The position numbers and the translations under genes were made by a program. A stretch of 64,000 nucleotides of DNA, taken from Pelomonas sp. Root405 (GTDB lineage Bacteria; Pseudomonadota; Gammaproteobacteria; Burkholderiales; Burkholderiaceae_C). Positions 1 to 12,713 of this stretch are shown here, one piece after another. Under the pieces are notes generated by a model. It saw only the letters and a program-made list of their open reading frames with translations, was not told the DNA's origin and did not search any database. Location: assembly GCF_001425165.1 (NCBI RefSeq), contig NZ_LMDU01000011.1, positions 58 through 64,057 of the forward strand. Reading direction: 5' to 3'. The stretch's first letter is position 1, and every line of letters starts with the position of its first letter.

Positions 1-12
1 CGCCGCGCAAAG

Positions 13-46
13 CAAAACGCCCAATCTCTTATCGAGACTGGGCGTT
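13..46 (-). terminator. Intrinsic terminator of the rRNA operon
   Basis: A 12-bp stem (17-28 pairing with 34-45, loop ttatc) lies just after the 5S gene. On the minus strand it is followed by a TTTTG run. It is the expected Rho-independent end of the rRNA transcript. Confidence 0.8.
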
Positions 47-60
47 GGCTTGGGTAAATA

Positions 61-174
61 GCCTGACGATGACCTACTTTCACACGGGAATCCGCACTAT
101 CATCGGCGCTGACTCGTTTCACTGTCCTGTTCGGGATGGGAAGGAGTGGGACCAAGTCGCTATGGTCGTCAGGC
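61..174 (-). rRNA. rrf: 5S ribosomal RNA
   Basis: The minus strand begins GCCTGACGACCATAG and ends with the complementary ATCGTCAGGC, which forms the closing helix I of 5S rRNA. The internal CCGAACAGGACAGTGAAACG region is also characteristic. The length of about 114 nt is normal. It is the last RNA gene of the operon, about 185 bases downstream of 23S, and is followed by a strong terminator. Confidence 0.92.
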
Positions 175-359
175 TTGACTGGTTGGTCTGTTGACGAGGT
201 CAACAAACCCAATTCGTAGAGTCAGCAGATTTATCTGCACACCGCATGTATTGAACATGCAGCGGAATCAGTATTTGATTGCGTCTTCGTAGCTTCGAAG
301 AACGACATAACTTGAACACTCACCTTGAGACGTGCCTTGCACAGACTCTCAAAGTTATA

Positions 360-3237
<2,878 letters not shown>

Positions 3238-3462
3238 CTATAACTTTGACAGCGCTGACTGCACTGTCGTCAAGGACTCAATCCGATCTTGTTTCATCGG
3301 ATTGTTATTGAGTATTCACGCGTTACGCCGTTCTTCATACCTAATCAATTTCTTGCTTAGTTGAAGTCTATGTTTGACGCAATCAAAATGCTGCCAGCGG
3401 CACGGTGCTTCGAACCCTTTACGATTCGTCGCTTTCCGCCAGCAGCGCTGATTCGACTCTAC

Positions 3463-3479
3463 AAATTGTTAAAGAACAA
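3463..3479 (-). promoter_or_regulatory. boxA-like antitermination site in the 23S leader
   Basis: The minus strand reads TGTTCTTTAACAATTTG, matching the boxA element (TGYTCTTTAACA) that Nus factors recognise in rRNA leaders. It sits in the 324-base spacer between tRNA-Ala and 23S (3238-3561). I see nothing else in that spacer except sequence that would pair in the 23S processing stalk. Confidence 0.7.
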
Positions 3480-3561
3480 CAGCCGATCTTTGCAGACCAG
3501 AGCTGGTAAACCTCAGCGAACATTCCTATTCGCTAAGGTTTACCAACTGAATGAGTGAAAC

Positions 3562-3637
3562 TGGTGGAGGATGACGGGATCGAACCGACGACCCCCTGCT
3601 TGCAAAGCAGGTGCTCTCCCAGCTGAGCTAATCCCCC
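3562..3637 (-). tRNA. tRNA-Ala (anticodon TGC)
   Basis: The minus strand reads GGGGGATTAGCTCAGCTGGG at the 5' end, carries the anticodon arm CTGCTTTGCAAGCAG (anticodon TGC), and ends TCCACCA with an encoded CCA. Length is 76 nt. It lies in the 16S-23S spacer, 13 bases after tRNA-Ile, the standard arrangement in Burkholderiales. Confidence 0.95.
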
Positions 3638-3650
3638 GGGTGTTTTTCCG

Positions 3651-3727
3651 TGGTGGGTCTGGCTGGATTCGAACCAGCGACCCCCGCCTTATCAAGACGG
3701 TGCTCTAACCGACTGAGCTACAGACCC
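3651..3727 (-). tRNA. tRNA-Ile (anticodon GAT)
   Basis: The minus strand reads GGGTCTGTAGCTCAGTCGG, with anticodon arm CCGTCTTGATAAGGCGG (anticodon GAT) and 3' end CAGACCCACCA. Length is 77 nt with an encoded CCA. It is the first tRNA of the 16S-23S spacer in transcription order. Confidence 0.95.
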
Positions 3728-3917
3728 ACGCGAAACTTGTTTGCGTCGCTCTGCATCATCGCCAGGCTGTCGAGGCCAGCTCCACAGGCACGCGAGTTCA
3801 CTCACTGTTGTATGACAGCCGATAAGTGTGGGCGCTTAAAGCAAAGTGCTTGAGCTTTCGCTCTTTAGTGTGATCTTGCTCTGCCAATACCGAAGTAATG
3901 ACGAGGCGCGATCTATC

Positions 3918-5447
<1,530 letters not shown>

Positions 5448-5587
5448 CTTGATTTACTCAACGGAATCGACTTAAACCATTTGCATAGTTCAAATCTAAT
5501 TTCCGTGAGCGTTTAAAGTCCGAAGGACCGTCGTCAGTCACCTGACAACATCACTTCACTTCAAACGCCCACGCTTATCGGCTGTGA

Positions 5588-5601
5588 ATTATTAAAGAGC
5601 A
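5588..5601 (-). promoter_or_regulatory. boxA antitermination site in the 16S leader
   Basis: The minus strand reads TGCTCTTTAATAAT, a near-consensus boxA, about 140 bases upstream of the mature 16S 5' end. Nus-factor antitermination complexes load at this position in rRNA operons. Confidence 0.75.
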
Positions 5602-5683
5602 GCGCAATCAAACTCAGAATTTGCATTCTTCGTTAACCGCGTCGCTGACGTTTCGTTTGATTCGTCAGCAGCAAAGAAGCGAG

Positions 5684-5713
5684 ATTCTAATCTGCTTTTC
5701 GCTTCGTCGTCAA
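5684..5713 (-). promoter_or_regulatory. rRNA promoter, 16S-proximal copy
   Basis: On the minus strand a -35 hexamer TTGACG (5708-5713) and a -10 hexamer TAGAAT (5684-5689) are separated by 18 bases. An AT-rich stretch (AAAAGAAATTTTCAAAC) just upstream could serve as an UP element. The predicted transcript start is about 230 bases before mature 16S and precedes boxA. Confidence 0.7.
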
Positions 5714-5813
5714 GTAAGTTTGAAAATTTCTTTTCGCCATACTCGCCAACTTGCTTTCTCTACCACCTCAAACTACTTGCTTTCGCAGTTGTCGTCAGCA
5801 GCAAAGAGGCGAG

Positions 5814-5842
5814 ATTTTGATCTGCTTTCGCAGCATCGTCAA
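5814..5842 (-). promoter_or_regulatory. rRNA promoter, distal copy
   Basis: On the minus strand TTGACG (5837-5842) and CAAAAT (5814-5819) are 17 bases apart, with the AT-rich block GAAAAGAATTTTCG upstream. It is a diverged copy of the promoter 130 bases downstream. The -10 is weaker (CAAAAT rather than TAGAAT), so the two promoters may differ in strength or control. Confidence 0.6.
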
Positions 5843-5896
5843 GTACCTTGCGAAAATTCTTTTCAGAACCCTCTTGGCACCCAACGAACTCTCCAG

Positions 5897-6096
5897 CTCG
5901 CCGCAGAGCTTTTCAGCTCCGCCCCACCTCTCACCCCTTGCTCGTCCCGTGTCCAGAACCGGCGCCTTGTGATCAGCGAAGCCCACGACTGTAGCACTCG
6001 CCGCAGAGCTTTTCAGCTCCGCCCCACCTCTCACCCCTTGCTCGTCCCGTGTCCAGAACCGGCGCCTTGTGATCAGCGAAGCCCACGACTGTAGCA
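5897..6096. repeat. Perfect 100-bp tandem duplication
   Basis: Bases 5897-5996 and 5997-6096 are identical over all 100 positions, with the first mismatches immediately outside (5896/5996 and 5997/6097). It lies upstream of the rRNA promoters and downstream of the ptsI stop. No gene is supported here. On the minus strand the outer copy is preceded by CCTATGCTACAG, a possible weak -10, which the inner junction lacks. Confidence 0.95.
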
Positions 6097-6203
6097 TAGG
6101 AAATCGGCAGGCCGCACACGGTATCAGCGTTTGCTATTGATTGCGCTAAGCGGGGCATGCGGGCTCATTGGTTCGCGGCGTATCGCTTCGGTTGCGACGC
6201 TCT

Positions 6204-7982
6204 TCAATGAACTGCCGCAGCGCCACCTCTGGCCGCAGCCAATTCTCTGTCTGCAACGGCGTGCGGGTCCTCGCTGTCCAGAATGCGCGGCAGCGCTGCG
6301 GCTAAGCGCTGCGTATCGACTCGGAGCACCCGTTGCTTGACAGCGGGAATTTGGGAGGGATGCATGGAGAAGCTGCGCAACCCCATCGCGAGGAGCAATT
6401 CTGTAAAGACAGGATCTCCCGCCATTTCCCCGCACACGCTGACCCCTTTACCTGCGGCGCGCGCTTGGGCGATGGCTTGGCTGATCAGATGCAGCACGGC
6501 GGGATGCCAAGGGTCGTACAAGTGGGCCACCGCCTCATCCGCACGATCGATGGCGAGCGTGTACTGGATCAGATCGTTGGTGCCGATGGAAACGAAATCC
6601 ACATAGCGCAAGAGCAGCGGCAGCATGACGGCAGCCGCGGGAATCTCGATCATGACGCCCAGTTCGACGCGCGTGTAAGCGTGACCGGCATCGGTGAGTT
6701 GCTGCTGCACCTTGCGCGCTGCCTCCATGATCTGCCGAACCTCCGACAGGTGCGCCACCATCGGGATCAACAGCCTCACCTTCCCGAAGGCGCTCGCTCT
6801 ATAGATGGCACGCAGCTGCTGACGGAACATGCTGGGCTCGGCCAAGCTCCAGCGGATTGCTCGCAAGCCCATCGCAGGATTGAGCACATGCTCATGGCGC
6901 AGTTCGTTGACGGTCAGTCGATCTAGCGGCTTGTCCGCACCGACGTCCACGGTCCGGATCGTGACCGGCATGCCCTTCATCGCGACAACGGCCGCCTTGT
7001 AGGCGGCAAGTTGCTCTTCCTCGCTTGGCAGTTCGCCATCACGGTTCATGAACAAGAACTCGCTTCGGAACAGGCCCACGCCGGTTGCACCTGCTTCCAC
7101 GGCCGCCTCCGCATCCGCCGGCAGCTCGATATTGGCGTGCAGCTCGATATGTTCGCCATCCAAGGTCACCGCCGGTGTGTGGCGCAGCCGGCCAAGACGC
7201 GCGCGCTCCAACTCGCTCTGGCGCTGACGGAAGCGGTACTCCTCCAGCACGATGGGCGACGGATTGACGATGACCGTGCCGGCATCGCCATCGATGATGA
7301 CCCAGTCGTCCTGCATGATGAGGCGCGACGCCTCGCGCGTGCCAACCACCGCGGGGATGTCCATGCTCCGCGCCACGATGGCCGTGTGCGACGTCTTGCC
7401 GCCGATGTCGGTGATGAAGCCTCGGAAGACGCTGCGCTTGAACTGCATCATGTCGGCTGGCGCGATGTCCGCAGCGACGAGCAGCAGCGGGTCTTCCCCT
7501 CCAAAGTCGCGCGGCGTGACAGGCGTGGGTGCATCACCCTGCGCGGCGGCCAGCGCCCGCAACACCCGCTCCACCACCTGCTCCAGGTCAGCCTTGCGCT
7601 CGCGCAGGTAGGCGTCTTCCATTTCGTCGAACTGCCGGGCCAGCACCTCAAGGTGGGCCGACAGCGCCCATTCGGCGTTGTAGTGGCGATCAACGATCCA
7701 ATGGATCGCACCGCCAGTGAAAGCTTCGTCGTGCAGCAGCATCAGATGCACATCGAGCAGCGCCGCCAGTTCGTGTGGCGCGTCGTTGGGCAATTCATCT
7801 TTCAACGTTGCCAGCTCGTGCACGACGGCATCGCGCGCGCGCAGCAGGCGTTCGATTTCGGCCTGCGTTTCGCCGGGAGAGACGAAATAGTGGGCCACAT
7901 CAACGCGGCTGGACGCGACCAGCACGGCACGGCCTATCGCCACGCCGCGGGATACCGCAATGCCGAACACCTGAAAACTCAT
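6204..7982 (-). CDS. ptsI: PTS enzyme I (phosphoenolpyruvate-protein phosphotransferase)
   Basis: Enzyme I takes phosphate from phosphoenolpyruvate and passes it to HPr in the cytoplasm. The product of 592 residues is a full-length family member. It has the N-terminal HPr-binding helical domain, the swivelling phosphohistidine domain with GGKTSHTAI (His about 199), and the C-terminal PEP-binding barrel with SIGTNDLIQYT and CGEMAGD. I chose the ATG giving MSFQVFG; an ATG two codons earlier is possible. HPr and EIIA are encoded upstream on the same strand, but an opposite-strand gene separates them. No sugar permease (EIIC) is present, so the role is probably regulatory, as in other betaproteobacteria. 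Confidence 0.93.
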   Translation of the reverse strand: MSFQVFGIAVSRGVAIGRAVLVASSRVDVAHYFVSPGETQAEIERLLRARDAVVHELATLKDELPNDAPHELAALLDVHLMLLHDEAFTGGAIHWIVDRHYNAEWALSAHLEVLARQFDEMEDAYLRERKADLEQVVERVLRALAAAQGDAPTPVTPRDFGGEDPLLLVAADIAPADMMQFKRSVFRGFITDIGGKTSHTAIVARSMDIPAVVGTREASRLIMQDDWVIIDGDAGTVIVNPSPIVLEEYRFRQRQSELERARLGRLRHTPAVTLDGEHIELHANIELPADAEAAVEAGATGVGLFRSEFLFMNRDGELPSEEEQLAAYKAAVVAMKGMPVTIRTVDVGADKPLDRLTVNELRHEHVLNPAMGLRAIRWSLAEPSMFRQQLRAIYRASAFGKVRLLIPMVAHLSEVRQIMEAARKVQQQLTDAGHAYTRVELGVMIEIPAAAVMLPLLLRYVDFVSIGTNDLIQYTLAIDRADEAVAHLYDPWHPAVLHLISQAIAQARAAGKGVSVCGEMAGDPVFTELLLAMGLRSFSMHPSQIPAVKQRVLRVDTQRLAAALPRILDSEDPHAVADRELAAARGGAAAVH

Positions 7983-8088
7983 CAGCACCCCCCGCAGATC
8001 GAGGGGCCAATGTAGCGCGTCGCGTCGGCGCCTTGCGTCATCGTTTTTTCACCAGGGCTTCACCGCAGCGTCAAACCGGACGCCGAGC

Positions 8089-8904
8089 ATGCCGGCCATG
8101 AATCGCAGCCATATCGTCACCCACGCACCGTCGCACGCACTCAATGTCCTTCAGCGCCCCGCGCGTGCGGCGTCCACCCGGCTCAGCGTCGGCTGGGCCA
8201 GCAGTGAAGCCGAGGTGCGCGAAGCGCAAGCGCTGCGCTACCAGGTCTTTGCGGTCGAGATGGGCGCTCGACTGGCACAGCACAACGGTGCACCCATCGG
8301 CCTTGACGTCGACCTCTTCGATGCCCACTGCGAGCACGTGCTCGTGCGTGCCGAAGGCGAGGACGGCGAACCTGGCCCCGTGGTGGGCACGTACCGCGTG
8401 CTGACGCCGGCCGCGTCCAAGCGGGCCGGCGGTTTCTACAGCGATACCGAGTTCGACCTGACCCGGCTGCGCGGCATGCGCTCACGGCTCGCCGAGATCG
8501 GTCGCTCCTGCGTTCATCCTGACCACCGCAGCGGCGGCGCGATCATTGCGCTCTGGGGCGCCATGGCTGAATTCATGACCCGCAATGGCCTGGACACCGT
8601 CATCGGCTGCGCCAGCATCAGCATGCGCGACGGCGGGCATTTCGCAGCCAGCCTGTGGAAGCAGATCGCCGCCAATCACCTCGCCCCGATTGACTGCCAG
8701 GTGCGGCCGCGCCTGCCGCTGCCCATCGCGCATCTGCGCCAGGACTTGGTCGTCGAGCCGCCAGCCCTGATACGTGGTTATCTGCGCTGCGGCGCCAAGC
8801 TGATGGGCGAGCCCGCCTGGGACCCAGACTTCAACACCGCCGACCTGCCGCTGCTGGTCCGCATGGCCGACCTGCCAGCGCGCTTCCGTCGCATGGGCAG
8901 CTGA
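8089..8904 (+). CDS. olsB: OlsB-like N-acyltransferase (ornithine lipid synthesis)
   Basis: The 271-residue product resembles the hemolysin-like GNAT family that includes OlsB, which transfers a 3-hydroxyacyl chain from acyl-ACP to ornithine to make lyso-ornithine lipid. Visible family blocks are ALRYQVFAVEMGA (about 49-61), the GTYRVLTP strand, and EIGRSCVHPDHRSG (about 141-154), which forms the acyl-donor site. No OlsA (second acyltransferase) is adjacent. It starts about 106 bases from the divergent ptsI and ends 12 bases from the convergent ptsH. Family assignment is firm; the exact acceptor is inferred. An internal ATG at 8098 is an alternative start. Confidence 0.75.
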   Translation: MPAMNRSHIVTHAPSHALNVLQRPARAASTRLSVGWASSEAEVREAQALRYQVFAVEMGARLAQHNGAPIGLDVDLFDAHCEHVLVRAEGEDGEPGPVVGTYRVLTPAASKRAGGFYSDTEFDLTRLRGMRSRLAEIGRSCVHPDHRSGGAIIALWGAMAEFMTRNGLDTVIGCASISMRDGGHFAASLWKQIAANHLAPIDCQVRPRLPLPIAHLRQDLVVEPPALIRGYLRCGAKLMGEPAWDPDFNTADLPLLVRMADLPARFRRMGS

Positions 8905-8916
8905 TCCAGCGGCCGA

Positions 8917-9186
8917 CTACTGGCCTTCGCCGAACTTGTCGTTGACGAGGGCGGTGATCGCCTCCTGCGCCGCCTGCTCATCCTCGCCGTCCGTCTCCAG
9001 CTCGACGCTCGCGCCGATGCCGGCGGCCAGCATCATGACGCCCATGATGCTCTTGGCATTCACGCGCCGGCCGTTGCGGCTCATATAGATCTCACACTTG
9101 AAGCTGCCCGCCAGCTTGGTCAGCTTGGCAGATGCGCGCGCGTGGAGACCCAGCTTGTTGCTGATGGTGAGGGTGGACTTGATCAT
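8917..9186 (-). CDS. ptsH: Phosphocarrier protein HPr
   Basis: HPr is the small cytoplasmic phosphocarrier between enzyme I and EIIA. The 89-residue product has the active-site block KLGLHARAS with His15 and the regulatory block NAKSIMGVM with Ser46, the site phosphorylated by HPr kinase where that enzyme exists. Both sites are intact, so dual phosphorylation is possible. The ATG overlaps the stop of the upstream EIIA gene by four bases (ATGA), which indicates translational coupling. An upstream in-frame extension exists but lies inside the EIIA gene and is unlikely to be used. Confidence 0.93.
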   Translation of the reverse strand: MIKSTLTISNKLGLHARASAKLTKLAGSFKCEIYMSRNGRRVNAKSIMGVMMLAAGIGASVELETDGEDEQAAQEAITALVNDKFGEGQ

Positions 9187-9581
9187 TCGTCGGGAGGCAA
9201 AGGGGGCGTGGCGACGATGCCCGCGACGGCACCTTGGGTGGCGCGGCGGGCGAGGTCGGTCAAAGGCTTTTGCGCGGCATAGCAAAGCGTGCGCCACAGC
9301 ATGGGCACGCTGACGCCGCTGACAATCTGCACCTGATCGCCCGCCAGGCGCTGGGCGCCATTGCTGGGCGTCGCGCCGAATACGTCGGTCAGGACCAACC
9401 ACTCCGGGTGGCCGGATTCGGCCATCAGACGGCGGGCACTCGCCTCGACATCTTCGACCGACATGCCGGCGTGAACATCCAGCACGGTCAGCGTCGGCGC
9501 ACAGTCCGGGAAGGTGTGTTCGGCCACCTGCCGCAGCGCGGAGGCGAGCGGCGCGTGGGCGATCACAAGCAAGTTCGGCAT
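9183..9581 (-). CDS. Mannose-type PTS EIIA component
   Basis: This 132-residue protein has the EIIA-Man fold signature: start MPNLLVIAHAPLASAL with the phosphorylatable His9, then VLTDVFGATPSNGA and VSGVSVPMLWR. It receives phosphate from HPr. In Burkholderiales such EIIA proteins stand alone without IIB/IIC partners, and no permease gene is present here. The family-typical start MPNLL was preferred over an ATG 19 codons upstream. It is the first gene of a coupled pair with ptsH. Confidence 0.88.
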   Translation of the reverse strand: MPNLLVIAHAPLASALRQVAEHTFPDCAPTLTVLDVHAGMSVEDVEASARRLMAESGHPEWLVLTDVFGATPSNGAQRLAGDQVQIVSGVSVPMLWRTLCYAAQKPLTDLARRATQGAVAGIVATPPLPPDE

Positions 9582-9592
9582 AGGACGGGATG

Positions 9593-10105
9593 TTAGCGGC
9601 CGGCGTCTATGCCCAGCCCGGCAACAAAGGTCTCCCACGCCGCAGAATCGTCCTGCTTGCCGGTGGCCAATGCCTGGTAGACGCGGCCACCATGCGCAAA
9701 CACCGCCACACGCGCGACGGCGTCGCTGCCGAGCAAGCGGTACTGCCCAGCTTCAGGCATAGGCGTCATGCCTGGCACCTGCAGAGCCGACGCCGGCGCC
9801 AGCGGTTGACCCAACTTGCTCGCCACCGCCTGCGGCATGGCCTTCAAGGCAGCGCCGACCTGGGCCGTGTCCGGCATGTCGGCCCACGACAGCGCAAAGC
9901 GATGCCCTGCTGCCTCGCACTGGGCCAGGCCCATGGCGCCACCCTGTCCGGCCCGCGCCGGGCGCTGTTCGACGTTCGGCTTGCAAGGGAATAGGGCCAC
10001 GGCGCCCGACCCGGTGGGCCGGACCTCGCGCCAGTTCAACGCAGGTTGGCAGCCGGCCGCCAGGCTCAGCATTAGGGCAAATCCGGCGGTCGTCCTCATG
10101 CGCAT
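9593..10105 (-). CDS. Hypothetical lipoprotein
   Basis: The product of about 170 residues begins MRMRTTAGFALMLSLAAGC, a lipoprotein signal with lipobox LAAGC, so it should be exported and lipidated. The mature part has no motif I can name. It lies 11 bases upstream of the EIIA start on the same strand and could be co-transcribed with the PTS genes. It is divergent from the CoA-transferase gene, 37 bases away. A second ATG two codons in is equally plausible. Function unknown. Confidence 0.7.
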   Translation of the reverse strand: MRMRTTAGFALMLSLAAGCQPALNWREVRPTGSGAVALFPCKPNVEQRPARAGQGGAMGLAQCEAAGHRFALSWADMPDTAQVGAALKAMPQAVASKLGQPLAPASALQVPGMTPMPEAGQYRLLGSDAVARVAVFAHGGRVYQALATGKQDDSAAWETFVAGLGIDAGR

Positions 10106-10142
10106 GGCCGAATTATCGACAGCCGGCCCCGACAATTCCGCC

Positions 10143-11381
10143 ATGCAAGACAAGCCCCTTCCTCAAGCCTTGGCCGGCGTGCGCGTGCTGGACCTCTCCC
10201 GCGTGCTGGCAGGCCCCTGGTGCACGCAGACCCTGGCCGACCTGGGCGCCGATGTCATCAAGATCGAACGTCCCGGCAGCGGCGACGACACCCGCGCCTG
10301 GGGCCCGCCCTATCTGAAAGACGCCGAGGGCCAGGACACCACCGAGGCCGCCTATTTCCTCGGCGCCAACCGCAACAAGCGCTCTTTGGCCGTTGATCTG
10401 GCCAAGCAGGAGGGCCAGGCCATCGTCCGCAAGCTGGCTGGCCAGGTCGACGTGCTGGTCGAAAACTTCAAGGTCGGCGACCTGGCTCGCTACGGACTGG
10501 ATGCCCGACGCCTGCTGGCCGAGCACCCGGGCCTCGTCATCTGCTCCATCACCGGTTTCGGCCAGACCGGCCCCTACGCTGAGCGCGCTGGCTATGACTA
10601 CGCCGTGCAGGGCATGGGGGGGCTGATGAGCGTGACCGGCGAACGTGACGACCTGCCCGGCGGCGGGCCGCAAAAGGTCGGGGTCGCCGTGGCCGACCTG
10701 TTCACCGGCATGTATGCCACGGTCGCCATCCTCGCTGCGCTGCGCCATCGCGACGCCACCGGCCAGGGCCAGGTCATCGACATGGCGCTGCTGGACACCC
10801 AGCTGGCCATGCTTGCCAACCTGGGCAGCAACTACCTTTGCAGCGGCAAGGCGCCCAGCCGGATGGGCAATGCCCACCAGAACATCGTGCCGTACCAGGT
10901 CTTCGAGGCCAGCGACGGCTACCTGATCCTGGCCGTCGGCAACGACCGCCAGTTCGTCAAGTTTTGCGAGATTGCCGACCAGCCGGCCTGGGCCAGCGAC
11001 CCACGCTTTGCGACCAACTCGGAACGCGTGCGCCACCGCGCCGTGCTCGTGCCACTGCTGGAAGAGGCGATGCGCCAACGCCCCCGCGCGCAGTGGCTGG
11101 CCGCGTTGGAGGCCGCCAAGGTGCCGTGTGGCTCGATCAACTCTATTGGTGAGGCGCTGGCCGACCCGCAGGCGCAAGCTCGCGGCGCCGTGGTTGCCAT
11201 GCCCCATCCGCTGACGCCCGATCTCCGCCTCATTGCCAGCCCGATGAAGCTGTCAGCAACGCCGATCACCTATCGCCACGCGCCGCCGCTGTTGGGGCAG
11301 CACAGCGACGAGTTGCTGCGTGAAGCCGGCTGTAGTGCGGAAGAAATCACGACTTGGCGGGCCGCCGGCGTGATCGCGTGA
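10143..11381 (+). CDS. Family III CoA-transferase (CaiB/BaiF)
   Basis: The 412-residue product is a full-length type III CoA-transferase, which moves CoA between carboxylic acids. Visible blocks are GVRVLDLSRVLAGPW near the N-terminus, DVIKIERPGSGDDTR, ENFKVGDLARYGLD, and VADLFTGMYA with the probable catalytic aspartate at about residue 185. The substrate acid cannot be told from sequence. A longer open frame extends upstream, but the family N-terminus and the divergent lipoprotein gene support the ATG chosen here. No acyl-CoA partner gene is adjacent. Confidence 0.88.
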   Translation: MQDKPLPQALAGVRVLDLSRVLAGPWCTQTLADLGADVIKIERPGSGDDTRAWGPPYLKDAEGQDTTEAAYFLGANRNKRSLAVDLAKQEGQAIVRKLAGQVDVLVENFKVGDLARYGLDARRLLAEHPGLVICSITGFGQTGPYAERAGYDYAVQGMGGLMSVTGERDDLPGGGPQKVGVAVADLFTGMYATVAILAALRHRDATGQGQVIDMALLDTQLAMLANLGSNYLCSGKAPSRMGNAHQNIVPYQVFEASDGYLILAVGNDRQFVKFCEIADQPAWASDPRFATNSERVRHRAVLVPLLEEAMRQRPRAQWLAALEAAKVPCGSINSIGEALADPQAQARGAVVAMPHPLTPDLRLIASPMKLSATPITYRHAPPLLGQHSDELLREAGCSAEEITTWRAAGVIA

Positions 11382-11521
11382 GAGCAAACCCACCCCTCAA
11401 CCCAGGGTTTCCCCCTGGCTGGGGGATGGAGGCTTGGCCGACCAGTCCTCAGCATGCGTCTACGCACCGAGGTGGGCCAACCACCTAGAACCATCCGCCT
11501 CGGGTCCGCAGCCACCGGGTC

Positions 11522-12673
11522 ATGTCTACACCGCCTTCTTCCGCGCCAGCAAGTGCCGCCAACGATGTCACGCCTGAGCCGACGCCGGTCCAGTGGGCGG
11601 ACATCGTCCAGCAGCTCGGCGCCGAGATCGCCGGTCCGCTGAGCGCGGCACTGGAGCAGATCCAGAACCTCGCGACCACCGGCCAGATCGACCGACGCGG
11701 CCTGCGACTGCTGCGCCGCAGCGTCGACGACGCGCGCACCGCCGGCATGCTGGGCCAGCAGCTTGCGCGCCTGGCGTCCGGCCGACTGCGCCTGAGCCGA
11801 GAGCGCCAGCACCTCACCCAGATGCTGCGCAGCGTGCTCGCCCAGCGCAGCCGCGAAACACAGGCACGCGGCGTGCAGGTGCGCCAGTCGCTCAAACCCG
11901 TCGAGATCTGGGCCGACGGCGCCCTGCTCTTCGCGCTGCTGAACGCGCTGATGGACTGGGCATTGGCCAACACGCATTCCTCCGTCGACCTGCGCCTGGA
12001 CCTGACGCCCTGGCCGGTCAAGGCCCGCCTGAGCTGCCGCTTCGCCCACCGATCGCTGGAACTCCTCAGCGACGATGGCGAGGAGCACCCGGCCGCGCCT
12101 GGGCTCGATTCCCTGGCATGGCGGCTGCTGGAACAGACGGCCATCACGTTGGGCGTGCTGCCGCTGCGCGAGCAGGAGGCTGGCATCACGCTGCTGACTC
12201 TGGAGTTCAACCAGCTCGTGCCCGACGAAGCGCCGCCAGCGCCCGACAGCACGCTGAGCCGCCTCGAAGCCGAGGCCGAACGCCTGGGCGGCAATTCGCG
12301 CCCACTGGCAGGTTGCCAGTTGCTGATCGTGTCGCCCCACCGCGAACTGCGGGCAGAAGCCCACGCCGCCGTGCGCCACATGGGCATGCTGATCGACGCC
12401 GTCGGCAGCGTGGCCGAGGCCGAACAGTTCTGCCGTGAAGGCCTGCCCCACGCCCTGCTCTTCGACGCCGCGCTGATGAGCGAGCCGATGTTGCAGCTGA
12501 TCGCCGGCGTCAACCGCGATGCGCCCGACTTCACCTTTGTCGAGATGTTCGACGGCGAGCACCGCACGCAGTTATCCACCGCCACGAACGACGGTGTGGC
12601 GCGCATCTCGCGCCGCCACCTGCCCGACGCGCTGCCGTCGCTGCTGATGTTCGAACTGGCCAAGCGGCCTTGA
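11522..12673 (+). CDS. Degenerate histidine-kinase-like protein with C-terminal receiver-like domain
   Basis: The 383-residue protein has the layout of a hybrid sensor kinase but lacks key residues. An HisKA-like helix reads LGAEIAGPL at about 32-40, where active kinases have H-E-[IL]-R-[TN]-P-L; alanine stands at the histidine position. An ATPase-like region follows (LLFALLNALMDWALAN), but no clear G1/G2 glycine boxes are seen. A receiver-like C-terminal domain starts near RPLAGCQLLIVSPH, without the usual acidic pair but with LLFDAALM at the phospho-acceptor strand. There are no membrane segments. It probably acts as a scaffold or pseudokinase (inference). Confidence 0.6.
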   Translation: MSTPPSSAPASAANDVTPEPTPVQWADIVQQLGAEIAGPLSAALEQIQNLATTGQIDRRGLRLLRRSVDDARTAGMLGQQLARLASGRLRLSRERQHLTQMLRSVLAQRSRETQARGVQVRQSLKPVEIWADGALLFALLNALMDWALANTHSSVDLRLDLTPWPVKARLSCRFAHRSLELLSDDGEEHPAAPGLDSLAWRLLEQTAITLGVLPLREQEAGITLLTLEFNQLVPDEAPPAPDSTLSRLEAEAERLGGNSRPLAGCQLLIVSPHRELRAEAHAAVRHMGMLIDAVGSVAEAEQFCREGLPHALLFDAALMSEPMLQLIAGVNRDAPDFTFVEMFDGEHRTQLSTATNDGVARISRRHLPDALPSLLMFELAKRP

Positions 12674-12713
12674 CCGCGGCGGGGAGATCGGGCCGGCGCC
12701 TAAACTTCGCCCC

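Larger units (their letters stand above)
5663..5864 (-). repeat. Imperfect tandem repeat carrying the two rrn promoters
   Basis: The segment 5663-5735 and the segment 5793-5864 are similar over about 70 bases, offset by 130. Both contain the block cgtcagcagcaaag, gcgagatt, tctgcttt and cgtcaagta. Each unit holds one -35/-10 pair and an AT-rich upstream block, so the promoter was duplicated as a unit. Confidence 0.75.

Noticed and set aside
9816..10142. Upstream in-frame extension of the CoA-transferase gene
   Set aside because: It overlaps the divergent lipoprotein gene and adds residues absent from the family; the ATG at 10143 matches the family N-terminus.
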